Shown in pieces: positions 8,401 through 16,612 of a stretch of 36,359 nucleotides of DNA. Source of the stretch: Candidatus Bipolaricaulota bacterium (GTDB taxonomy: Bacteria > Bipolaricaulota > Bipolaricaulia > Bipolaricaulales > Bipolaricaulaceae); contig JACIWJ010000013.1 of NCBI GenBank assembly GCA_014361015.1, forward strand, positions 1 through 36,359. Reading direction: 5' to 3'. The first letter of the stretch is position 1; every line of letters begins with the position of its first letter. The position numbers and the translations under genes are program-made. The notes below the pieces were generated by a model. The model had not been told where the DNA came from and ran no database searches. It saw only the letters and a program-made list of their open reading frames with translations.

Positions 8401-8720
8401 CCTTTCTTTACCGTAAGGTGGCCGCGCTGGTCCACGACCTTCAGGCGCTTGGCGACCAGGGTCTTCAGGTTCTTACCGGGCTTGAACGCCGGAACGACCT
8501 TCGCCGGCACCATGATCCGCCGCTGGGTCTGCGGGTTGATGCGCTGCGACTGCTTTCGCGTGCGCACCTCGAACTTCCCGAACCCCGTCAGGAGGACCTC
8601 CTCGTTGGCGGCGATGCTCTCCGTGACGATGTCAATCGTGGCATCGAGCGCCTTTCGGGCGTCCTTTTTCGTAAGCCCAGTCCGCTGTGCAATCCGATCT
8701 ACCAGTTCTCCCTTGTTCAT
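8397..8720 (-). CDS. hup: HU-family DNA-binding protein with a short basic C-terminal extension
   Basis: 107 aa: MNKGELVDRIAQRTGLTKKDARKALDATIDIVTESIAANEEVLLTGFGKFEVRTRKQSQRINPQTQRRIMVPAKVVPAFKPGKNLK... then RLKVVDQRGHLTVKKG. Confidence 0.95.
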   Translation of the reverse strand: MNKGELVDRIAQRTGLTKKDARKALDATIDIVTESIAANEEVLLTGFGKFEVRTRKQSQRINPQTQRRIMVPAKVVPAFKPGKNLKTLVAKRLKVVDQRGHLTVKKG

Positions 8721-8753
8721 CGTAACACCCCCTCCCTGGGTCAAAGATGCGCT

Positions 8754-8782
8754 AGTATAGAGCGCTTTCCCCCCCTTGTCAA
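8754..8782 (-). promoter_or_regulatory. HU promoter (TTGACA-17-TATACT)
   Basis: Minus strand TTGACA (8782-8777), 17-bp spacer, TATACT (8759-8754), about 30 nt upstream of the HU ATG. Confidence 0.85.
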
Positions 8783-8823
8783 GTGCGAACGTACTTCCCA
8801 TGCCCCTTTCCGTGGAAAAACGG

Positions 8824-8852
8824 TTGACGGGCCGCGCCGAGGTGAGTAGAGT
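8824..8852 (+). promoter_or_regulatory. Promoter for the rpsF operon (TTGACG-17-TAGAGT)
   Basis: TTGACG 8824-8829, 17-bp spacer, TAGAGT 8847-8852, followed by the SD AAAGGAGG and the rpsF GTG. Confidence 0.75.
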
Positions 8853-8891
8853 TCCGCTTGATACGAGATCTTCTCCAAAGGAGGAACGCTG

Positions 8892-9194
8892 GTGGCTGGT
8901 GAGGTACGCAACTATGAGATGGTGTACATCCTTCGTCCCGACCTGGATGAGGAGGGACGGCGGTCCAAGATCGCCAAGGTCCAACAGGTCATCGAGGCGG
9001 AGGAGGGCGCCATCCACACCACGGATGAATGGGGCGCCCGCATCCTGGCCTACGAAATCAACCACTTCCGCGAGGGATACTACGTTCTCGTCACCTTCAC
9101 CCTCCCCGCGGATCGGGTGCACAGGGTGGAGGAGAAGCTGGCGATGGACGATGCCTTCCTCCGCTACCAGACGGTGCGGGTGAACGGAAGTTAG
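8892..9194 (+). CDS. rpsF: 30S ribosomal protein S6
   Basis: 100 aa, RNYEMVYILRPDLDEE...HFREGYYVLVTFTLPADRVHRVEEKLAMDDAFLRYQTVRV; AAAGGAGG SD upstream. Confidence 0.95.
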   Translation: MAGEVRNYEMVYILRPDLDEEGRRSKIAKVQQVIEAEEGAIHTTDEWGARILAYEINHFREGYYVLVTFTLPADRVHRVEEKLAMDDAFLRYQTVRVNGS

Positions 9195-9195
9195 G

Positions 9196-9612
9196 ATGAG
9201 CGATGTCAATCGGGTCCTCCTCACCGGCCGCCTCACCGCGGACCCCGACCTGCGCTACACCCCGTCGGGCCAGGCGCTGGCCCGGTTCACCGTGGCGGTG
9301 AACCGCGTGTGGCAGAACCCGAAGACCGGGGCTCAGGAGAAGGAGGAGAACTTCGTCCCCATCGTCGTATGGGGAAAACAGGGCGAGAACTGTGCCCAGT
9401 ACCTGCGCAAGGGCCGTCTGGTCGCGGTGGATGGGAGGCTCCGTGTGCGCTCGTTCACGACCCAGAACGGGGACCGGCGACGGATCTCTGAGGTGGTCGC
9501 CCAATCCGTGCACTTCTTGGGCAGCCGGCCGGAGTCCACGGAGGTGCCCGCCCCGCCGGAGGCCCCGGAGGAAGAGGTGGAAGCCCCACCTGAAGAGGAG
9601 GTTCCGTTTTGA
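9196..9612 (+). CDS. ssb: Single-stranded DNA-binding protein
   Basis: 138 aa, NRVLLTGRLTADPDLRYTPSGQALARFTVAVNRVW..., OB fold and acidic tail ending EEEVPF. Confidence 0.96.
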   Translation: MSDVNRVLLTGRLTADPDLRYTPSGQALARFTVAVNRVWQNPKTGAQEKEENFVPIVVWGKQGENCAQYLRKGRLVAVDGRLRVRSFTTQNGDRRRISEVVAQSVHFLGSRPESTEVPAPPEAPEEEVEAPPEEEVPF

Positions 9613-9827
9613 TGACGCAACACCAACGCCGGATGTGCCGTGTCTGTGACCAAGGGTTGAAGCTGCGGTATACGGATCCCGAGACGCTCCGGCAGTTCAT
9701 GAACCGCCGCGGGAAGATCCTCTCGCGGCGGGTTTCCCGGCTGTGCGCCAAGCACCAGAACCGGATGGCGACCGAGATCGACCGCGCCCGCAAGCTCGCC
9801 TTGCTCCCCTACGAGGACCGGCCCTAG
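9612..9827 (+). CDS. rpsR: 30S ribosomal protein S18 (Cys-containing form)
   Basis: RMCRVCDQGLKLRYTDPETLRQFMNRRGKILSRRVSRLCAKHQNRMATEIDRARKLALLPYEDRP; start overlaps the ssb stop. Confidence 0.95.
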   Translation: MTQHQRRMCRVCDQGLKLRYTDPETLRQFMNRRGKILSRRVSRLCAKHQNRMATEIDRARKLALLPYEDRP

Positions 9828-9836
9828 TCGCCCTCC

Positions 9837-10943
9837 ATGCCCCGCACGGTCGCCCTCCTGTTCGACAGCGGGGACAGGGACCTGGTCGGCAGGGCGAGGA
9901 CGGCATCCGCAATCGCCCTTCTCCGCCGCATCGCCGATCACCCCCAGGTGGATGAAGCGGTGGTGGCGACCCCGCACCCCGAGCCGTGGGAGGGACACGG
10001 GGTGGTGATCGAGCCCGACCCGCTGGGGCGCTGGCAGTTCGGGGGGCGGTTCACCGCCCTCCTCCGCAAGTACCGACCGGACCGGCTCCTCTACTTCTCG
10101 GCTGGGAGCGGGTTCCTCCTCTCGGACGCCATGCTCGATCGGCTCATCGGCGCGGCGCCGGCCCCCCCGCCGTACGCGGTGCTCAACAACTTCTACTCCA
10201 CCGACTTCGGGCTCCTCGCCCCTCCGTCCCCGCTGGGGGACCTGGCCCGCGACAACCCGATCGGCACCCGGCTGTGGCAAGCGGGCTACGCCTGCTACGA
10301 GCTGCCGCGGTCGGCGGAGACCCAGCTCGACATCGACACCCCAGGGGAGCTGCAGATCCTCGCCCTCCATCCCGCCCTCCCGCCCGAGCTCGCCCAAACG
10401 CTCGCCGAGGTCCCCACTCGCCGCGCGGGGCGGCTCCTGGAGATCCTCGTCAACCCCGACCGGGAGGTGGTCCTCCTCGGCCGAGTGGGAGGGCACCTCG
10501 CTCGGCACGTGGAGCGGGAGGCCGCGTGCCGAGCCCGCATTCTCTCCGAAGAACGGGGGATGGAGTCGAGCGGGCGCGCCGAGCGGGGGGCGGTGCGGTC
10601 GCTGGTCGGGGCGCTCGCCCACGGGCGGAGCGCAACCGAACTCGTCGGGCTCCTCGCCCAGTTCGGGGACGCCGTGGTGTGGGACACGCGCGTCCTCATG
10701 GCCCACCTCGGGTTCTGGCCCCCGCCCGCGGAGAGGTTCGCCTCCGACCTCCTCGATCCCGAGCAGGTCGTGAACCCAATGTTGAAGGAGCTCACTGCGG
10801 CCTGTGCCCAGGCGCCGATCCCGTTCCTCCTCGGCGGGCACGCCCTCGTGTCGGGGGGGATGTACCTCGCCCTCGATCTCGCGTGGGAGGACGAGGACCG
10901 GGGGGAACGGTTCCGACCGTTTCCCCTCCCCGAAGTGAGGTGA
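9837..10943 (+). CDS. Two-domain protein with an N-terminal nucleotidyltransferase (CofC/MobA)-like domain; function unknown
   Basis: 368 aa: MPRTVALLFDSGDRDLVGRARTASAIALLRRIADHPQVDEAVVAT... DRLLYFSAGSGFLLSDAMLDRL... ETQLDIDTPGELQILALHP, then a separate C-terminal domain. Ends 3 nt before the glyA-gcvT fusion. Confidence 0.5.
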   Translation: MPRTVALLFDSGDRDLVGRARTASAIALLRRIADHPQVDEAVVATPHPEPWEGHGVVIEPDPLGRWQFGGRFTALLRKYRPDRLLYFSAGSGFLLSDAMLDRLIGAAPAPPPYAVLNNFYSTDFGLLAPPSPLGDLARDNPIGTRLWQAGYACYELPRSAETQLDIDTPGELQILALHPALPPELAQTLAEVPTRRAGRLLEILVNPDREVVLLGRVGGHLARHVEREAACRARILSEERGMESSGRAERGAVRSLVGALAHGRSATELVGLLAQFGDAVVWDTRVLMAHLGFWPPPAERFASDLLDPEQVVNPMLKELTAACAQAPIPFLLGGHALVSGGMYLALDLAWEDEDRGERFRPFPLPEVR

Positions 10944-10946
10944 ACT

Positions 10947-13900
10947 GTGATCGAGAACGATGTGTGGACGATGGGTCTTGCCGAGGTGGACCGGGCGCTC
11001 GCGGCGCTCGTGGCCGCGGAGGAGCGGCGGCAGCGGGACAAGGTCATCCTGATCCCGTCGGAGTCCCTGACCCCGCCTGCCGTGCGGGAAGCGATGGCCT
11101 CGGCGTTCACCTCGATCTACGCCGAGGGGTATCCCCGCGAGGAGATGCTGCGCCTGCCCGAGGACCGCTTGGCGGAGGTCGACGAACAGCTCGCCTACTT
11201 CCGCCGGTACAGCGACCGCCGGTTCTACAAGGGAGTGGAGTTCGCCGACCTGGTGGAGGCCCTCGCCTGCCGCCGTGCCGCGGAGTGCTTCGCCACGCCC
11301 GAGGTGGGGGCGGAGGACATCTTCGTCAACGTGCAAGCGCTGTCCGGGGCGGCCGCGAACATGGCGATCTACGACGCGCTGCTTGAGCCAGGGGACACGC
11401 TGATGGCGATGGACCTCTCCCAGGGGGGGCACCTCTCCCACGGGTCGCCGTTCCACCAGTCCGGCCGGCGGTACCAGATGGTGCGCTACGGGGTCGACCC
11501 GCGCACCGAACGGCTCGACTACGACCGGATCGCCGACCTCGCCCGCCAGCACCGGCCGCGGATGATCCTCGCCGGCTACACCTCCTACCCCTGGGCTCCG
11601 GACTGGAAGGCGTTTCGGGAGATTGCGTCCTCGTGTGGGGCGTTCCTCATGGCGGACATCGCCCACACCGCGGGGATGGCGATCGCGGGTGCATACCCAA
11701 GTCCGGTTGGCTATGCCGATGTGGTCATGTTCACCACCCACAAGACCCTGTGCGGGCCGCGGGGGGCGGTGATCCTCTCGTTTGACCCCGAGATCGCGGC
11801 CCGGATCGACGCCGCCGTGTTCCCCGGCGCCCAAGGGGGGCCCCACGTGAACAAGTGGGCCGGGATCGCCGTCGCCCTCGCGCTGGCCCGCACACCGGCG
11901 TTCCGTGACCTCCAGCACCGCACGGTGGCCAACGCCCAGGCGCTGGCCGCGGCCCTCGCGGCGCGCGGGGTGCGCCTCGCGTACGGGGGGACGAACACCC
12001 ACCTCCTCGTCCTCGACCTCCGCCCCCTTTCCACCCCCAACGGCGGAGAGCTGATGGGGGAGGTCGCAGCCCGCATCCTCGACCTCGTGGGCCTCGTCGC
12101 CAACAAGAACACGATCCCCGGCGACAGCTCCGCGGCCGACGCCCGCGGGATCCGCTACGGGACCCCGTGGGTCACCCAGCGGGGAATGGGGGAGAGGGAG
12201 ATGGAGGAGATCGCCGACGTGACCCGCCTCGTCCTGACCTCGATCCACCCCTTCGCCTACCAGGGGCTGAGCGGGCCCCTGTTCCGGGGAAAGCTCCCGT
12301 TGTCCGTGCTCGGGGAGGCCACGGAACGGACCCGACAGCTCGCCGCTCGGTTCGGGGGGCAGCTCGACCGCCCCTCGGCTCCGACCGACCGCGCGGGGGC
12401 GCTCCGGGTGCGCGGGGGACGGGCGGCGAGTTTCCTCCACGAGGCGTGCTCCACGCACGTGCTCGGCCTCGACCCCGGCCAGGGTCGGCGGACCCTGTTC
12501 CTCGACGGGGAGGGGAAGGTCCTCTCCGAGGCGATCGTGGGGCGCCTCCCGGACGACCGCTGGGGCCGCCCGGAGTTCGCCGTCCTCACCCCCCCCGGCA
12601 ATGCCCCGCGGCTCCACCGCTGGCTCGCTGCGCTGGCCGATGGGTACGTGCTGTTCGACCCCGACGACGTGTACCGCAAGGTGCAGGGGCCGGCGGTGGT
12701 CGAGCCCTGCACTGGCCCGGCATCGTTCCGCCTCGACGATGGGACGGAGATCGCCCTCGGAGGGGGCGCCCGCGCCGTCCCGTTCCTCGACGTCCCGGTG
12801 GGGGCCGATCCCCGCGACCGCCACCCGGGGCTCGTCGCCCCGCGGAAGCCGTACTTCGTGGGCTGCCAGGGGATCGAGCTCCCGGCGACCCGGTCCGCCT
12901 ACACCCCTGCTCCTCCCCCTTCCCCTCTCGCTCGGACGCCGCTTGGGGGTTGGCACAAGGGGGCCGGGGCGCGGATGGCGGAGTTCGCCGGGTTCGAGAT
13001 GCCCCTCTGGTACACCTCGGCCCTCGCCGAGCACCGCGCGGTGCGCGAACGGGCGGGCCTGTTCGACCTCGGACACATGGGCGTGTTCGCGGTGGAGGGG
13101 CGGTTCGCGGAGAGCTTCCTCAACCTCGTGACCACGAACTACGCAGGATGGCTCCACCCCGGCCAATCCCAGTACGCCTTCCTCCTCACCCCCAACGGGG
13201 AAGTGGTCGACGACCTCATCGTGTACCGGCAGTCCCGGGAGCGGTTCCTCCTCGTCGTGAACGCTGCCAATGCGAGCAAGGACTGGGACTGGCTCACGGC
13301 GATCAGCGCCGGAAAGGCCCTCCTCGATCCCGACCGACCGTGGATCGAGCCCGATGGCCCGGTCACCCTGCGCGACCTGCGGGGGGAGGGACCGGACGCG
13401 TTGGTGGACATCGCTCTACAGGGCCCGCGGTCGCGGGCGGTGCTCCTCCGCCTCCTCTCCGGGCCGGACCGACACGACCTGATCGCCCTCCGGCGCACGG
13501 AGTTCTGCGAGCTCTCTGCAGGCGGGATCCCCATCCTCTGTGCCCGGACCGGCTACACGGGAGAGCCGTTGGGGTACGAGATCCTCGTTCCCCCGAACGA
13601 GGCGAGGCGCCTCTGGGAGTCCCTGATCGAGGTCGGGAGGGAAGATGGCCTCCCGCCCGTCGGGCTTGCAGCCCGTGACTCTCTGCGCACCGAGGCCGGC
13701 CTCCCCCTGTACGGGCACGAACTGGCGGGACCGCACCGGATCCTCCCCCACGAGGCGGGGTTCGCTCCCTATGTGAAGCTCCACAAGCCGTTCTTCATCG
13801 GGCGTTCCGCCGTGATGCGTGCGCTTGGGGACTGGAAACGAGAGGTCGTGCGGTTCGAGATCGGCCCCGGTCAGCGGCCGGTGCGGGCGGGGGCACCGGT

Positions 13901-14150
13901 CGTGGATCAGCGGGGCCAAGTCCTGGGCTGGGTCACAAGCTGTGTTGCGCTGGACTCCGGACAAGTGGGGATGGCCCTCCTTGCGGCGCGGGGGCTCCCC
14001 GCAGAGACCCCTCTTGGGTTCATCGTCGGCGGGGAGCGGGAGCTACCCCGGGCGCTCGAACCGGGAGCGCGGGTGCCGCTTTTCGTATGGGGTCGGGTCC
14101 TTCCCCGCTTCCTCAAGCGGGAGGCCCTCCCCCAGGCGGGGGAGGACTAG
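10947..14150 (+). CDS. Fusion protein: serine hydroxymethyltransferase, degenerate GcvT/YgfZ-like domain, aminomethyltransferase (GcvT)
   Basis: 1067 aa single frame. N-terminal SHMT with PLP-lysine motif FTTHKTLCGPRGAV and HVNKWAGIAVAL; C-terminal GcvT (GARMAEFAGFEMPLWYTSALAEHRAVRERAGLFDLGHMG... GQSQYAFLLTPNGEVVDDLIVYR... TGYTGEPLGYEILVP... GLAARDSLRTEAGLPLYGHEL). Confidence 0.92.
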   Translation: MIENDVWTMGLAEVDRALAALVAAEERRQRDKVILIPSESLTPPAVREAMASAFTSIYAEGYPREEMLRLPEDRLAEVDEQLAYFRRYSDRRFYKGVEFADLVEALACRRAAECFATPEVGAEDIFVNVQALSGAAANMAIYDALLEPGDTLMAMDLSQGGHLSHGSPFHQSGRRYQMVRYGVDPRTERLDYDRIADLARQHRPRMILAGYTSYPWAPDWKAFREIASSCGAFLMADIAHTAGMAIAGAYPSPVGYADVVMFTTHKTLCGPRGAVILSFDPEIAARIDAAVFPGAQGGPHVNKWAGIAVALALARTPAFRDLQHRTVANAQALAAALAARGVRLAYGGTNTHLLVLDLRPLSTPNGGELMGEVAARILDLVGLVANKNTIPGDSSAADARGIRYGTPWVTQRGMGEREMEEIADVTRLVLTSIHPFAYQGLSGPLFRGKLPLSVLGEATERTRQLAARFGGQLDRPSAPTDRAGALRVRGGRAASFLHEACSTHVLGLDPGQGRRTLFLDGEGKVLSEAIVGRLPDDRWGRPEFAVLTPPGNAPRLHRWLAALADGYVLFDPDDVYRKVQGPAVVEPCTGPASFRLDDGTEIALGGGARAVPFLDVPVGADPRDRHPGLVAPRKPYFVGCQGIELPATRSAYTPAPPPSPLARTPLGGWHKGAGARMAEFAGFEMPLWYTSALAEHRAVRERAGLFDLGHMGVFAVEGRFAESFLNLVTTNYAGWLHPGQSQYAFLLTPNGEVVDDLIVYRQSRERFLLVVNAANASKDWDWLTAISAGKALLDPDRPWIEPDGPVTLRDLRGEGPDALVDIALQGPRSRAVLLRLLSGPDRHDLIALRRTEFCELSAGGIPILCARTGYTGEPLGYEILVPPNEARRLWESLIEVGREDGLPPVGLAARDSLRTEAGLPLYGHELAGPHRILPHEAGFAPYVKLHKPFFIGRSAVMRALGDWKREVVRFEIGPGQRPVRAGAPVVDQRGQVLGWVTSCVALDSGQVGMALLAARGLPAETPLGFIVGGERELPRALEPGARVPLFVWGRVLPRFLKREALPQAGED

Positions 14151-14178
14151 CGGCCGGCGGGAGCACGGCCCGGGACCA

Positions 14179-16590
14179 TCACCCCTCCGTCTCGCCGCCC
14201 TCTTCCTTCTCCGCCCGCAGGCGGGCCCGGATCTCGTCGAGCCGATCCGCGACCCGGCGGAAGAGCGTCCCCTCCGGGTAGTTTCCGTCCGGGTCCGCCT
14301 CCCCAGCCGGCATCCCGAACAGCACCTCCACCCCTTCCTCCACCGTGGCGCAGCTCCAGACGTGAAATCTTCCCTCGGTGACCGACCGGACCAGGTCCTC
14401 GGGGAGCATGAGGTCGTCCACGTTGCCCATGGGGACGATCACCCCTTGGTCTCCGGTGAGGCCGAGCTCCCGGCACACGAGGTAGTGCCCCTCGATCTTC
14501 TCGTTCACGCCTCCCACGGGCTGGAGGCGCCCCTTCTGGTCCACCGCCCCCGTCACGGCGATCCCTTGGCGCGCCGGGACCCCGGACAGGGCGGAGAGGA
14601 GGGCGTACAGCTCGGCCGCTGATGCCGAGTCCCCTTCGACCCCAGTGTAGGACTGCTCGAGGGCGAGGCTCGCCCCGAGGGAGAGGACGTTGCGCTGCCC
14701 GAACTGGCCCGCGAGGTAACCCTTGAGGATCATCACCCCCTTCGTGTGGAGCTTCCCCCCCAGCTCGGCCTCCCGCTCGATGTCCACGACGCCGCTCTTG
14801 GCGGTGAACACGTTGGCCGTGATCCGCGTCGGTTTCCCGAATGCGAAGTCGCCGAGGTCGAGCACAGCCAGGCCGTTCACCTGACCCACCGCTTCTCCGC
14901 GCACGCTCACGATCAGCTTCCCCCGCGCGATCCATTCCCGGACCTTCTCCGCGACGAGGGAGTGCCGGTACCGCCCCTTGGTGATCGCGTGGCGGACATG
15001 CTCCTCCTCCACCACCGCCCGCCCCTGGTTGCGGGCCCAGAAGCTCGCCTCCTCGACGACGCCGACAAGCACCCCGAACCGGGTGGCGAGCTTGCCCTGA
15101 TCGGAGGCGAGCTCGGCGGCGTGCTCCACGAGCCGCGCCACCCCCGATGGGGCGAACGGGAGCACGGTCGGGTTCTCCTCCCGACATGCCCGCACGAACC
15201 GCGCCACGGCGAGAGCGGATTCCTCTGTCCAGGGCATTTCGGTGTCGAAGTCGGCCCGGATGCGGAACAGCTTCTGAAAGTCCTCGTCGTAGTACTGGAG
15301 GAGCTGGTACAGGAGGGGAGATCCCACGAGAAGGATCTTCGCTCGGAGCGGGACCGGCTCGGGCCGCAACCCTTCCGTGGACGCGAGCCCAAGCATCTGG
15401 GCCGGGTCCTCGATCCGGATCTCGCCGGCCTTGAGCGCGATCTTGAGGGCCTCCCAAGAAAGGGGGAACCGGAGGAGGTTGGTCGCCGTGAGGACGAGGT
15501 ACCCCCCGTTGGCGCGATGGAGGGCCCCTCCCCGGATCTGGGTGAAGTCGGTGGTCACCGCCCCGAACTGGACCCGCCGCTCGATCGTGCCGAACAGGTT
15601 CGTGTAGGTGGCGTTCCCCTCGATCACGACCGGCGCCCCGTCGCGTCCCCCATGGTCCACGACCACGTTCACCCGATACCGGAGGAACCGATCCCCCGTC
15701 TCGGCAAGGGGGAACCCCGGGAGGGGCTTCTTGTTCCCCGCTTGGAATTGCTCGACGTTCTCCACGATGTCGGCCTTCACCTCAGCGAGGAAGGTCTGCA
15801 CCCGCTCGAGATCCTTGTACTTGTCCCGCAGCTGGGCGAAGCGGGGTTCGACGAGGAACTCCACCGCCTGCTGCGTGAGCCGGCGCTGGGTCTCGTGCCA
15901 CGCCTCGTCCAACCTCGCCAGCCGCTGGAAGACATCGCGGATCAAGCCCTGGAGCTCCTCCTGGCGGCGCACGATCTCCATCCGCTCCGCTTCGGGAAGG
16001 GCGGAGTAATCCTCCTGGGAGTACGGGCTCCCATCGGCCTTGAGGGGGATCGTGTTGATTCCAAGGGGCGTGCGCTGAATGGAAAATCCAAGCTGGGCCG
16101 CCCTCTGCTCGAGGTCGCGGAACGCCGCGTCCCGCTCCAAGGAGAACCGGTCGCGTTCCTTCTTGGCGCGGGCCTTGAACTCGTCGGACTCGATCACGCG
16201 GGGCACCTCGCGGGACAGGAACTCGACACACCGTTCCATGTCCTGCTTCAGCTCTCGCCCCCTTCCCGCGGGAAGGAGGAGATAGCGCGGCACGTGGGGG
16301 ACCTGGAAGTTGTGCACGTAGCAAATATCGGGCGGGACGGGCTTCTCCCGGGATATCCGCTCGAGGAGATGGGTGATGGCTGAGGTTTTCCCCAGCCCCG
16401 GCTCCCCCGAGACGTAGATGTTGTAGCGGTGGTGGGGATCATCAAGGGTCAGTCCAAGCCAGAGGGCCTCCATCGCCCGCGCCTGGCCCACGATGTCCTC
16501 CAGCGGCGGCAACTCATCGGTCGTGGCGAACGAGAACACCTTGGGATCGCACCGGCGGCGGAGTCGGTCCGGGGGCACCTCGCGGATCAT
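14179..16590 (-). CDS. Lon-like AAA+ ATP-dependent protease (AAA_32/Lon_C type)
   Basis: About 803 aa from ATG at 16590: Walker A SGEPGLGKTSA, Lon proteolytic domain with catalytic Ser in YTGVEGDSASAAELYALLSALS and Lys in GGVNEKIEG. Confidence 0.92.
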   Translation of the reverse strand: MIREVPPDRLRRRCDPKVFSFATTDELPPLEDIVGQARAMEALWLGLTLDDPHHRYNIYVSGEPGLGKTSAITHLLERISREKPVPPDICYVHNFQVPHVPRYLLLPAGRGRELKQDMERCVEFLSREVPRVIESDEFKARAKKERDRFSLERDAAFRDLEQRAAQLGFSIQRTPLGINTIPLKADGSPYSQEDYSALPEAERMEIVRRQEELQGLIRDVFQRLARLDEAWHETQRRLTQQAVEFLVEPRFAQLRDKYKDLERVQTFLAEVKADIVENVEQFQAGNKKPLPGFPLAETGDRFLRYRVNVVVDHGGRDGAPVVIEGNATYTNLFGTIERRVQFGAVTTDFTQIRGGALHRANGGYLVLTATNLLRFPLSWEALKIALKAGEIRIEDPAQMLGLASTEGLRPEPVPLRAKILLVGSPLLYQLLQYYDEDFQKLFRIRADFDTEMPWTEESALAVARFVRACREENPTVLPFAPSGVARLVEHAAELASDQGKLATRFGVLVGVVEEASFWARNQGRAVVEEEHVRHAITKGRYRHSLVAEKVREWIARGKLIVSVRGEAVGQVNGLAVLDLGDFAFGKPTRITANVFTAKSGVVDIEREAELGGKLHTKGVMILKGYLAGQFGQRNVLSLGASLALEQSYTGVEGDSASAAELYALLSALSGVPARQGIAVTGAVDQKGRLQPVGGVNEKIEGHYLVCRELGLTGDQGVIVPMGNVDDLMLPEDLVRSVTEGRFHVWSCATVEEGVEVLFGMPAGEADPDGNYPEGTLFRRVADRLDEIRARLRAEKEEGGETEG

Positions 16591-16598
16591 CGTTGGGC

Positions 16599-16605
16599 TA
16601 TGATA
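16599..16605. promoter_or_regulatory. Shared, near-symmetric -10 element for divergent lon-like and PLD genes
   Basis: TATGATA: reads TATGAT toward the PLD ATG (8 nt gap) and TATCAT toward the lon ATG (9 nt gap). Confidence 0.55.
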
Positions 16606-16612
16606 CCCCGCG

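Noticed and set aside
12900-12940. Possible frameshift or assembly artefact joining glyA and gcvT
   Set aside because: The frame is continuous through a Pro/Ser linker (YTPAPPPSPLARTPLGGW) with an extra conserved-looking domain before it, so a real fusion is more likely; long-read or relative comparison would still be useful.
9333-13166. 1277-aa minus-strand ORF antisense to ssb, rpsR and the GlyA-GcvT fusion
   Set aside because: Low-complexity Arg/Gly/Pro/Glu/His-rich translation typical of shadow ORFs in GC-rich DNA; the plus strand encodes clearly recognisable conserved proteins.
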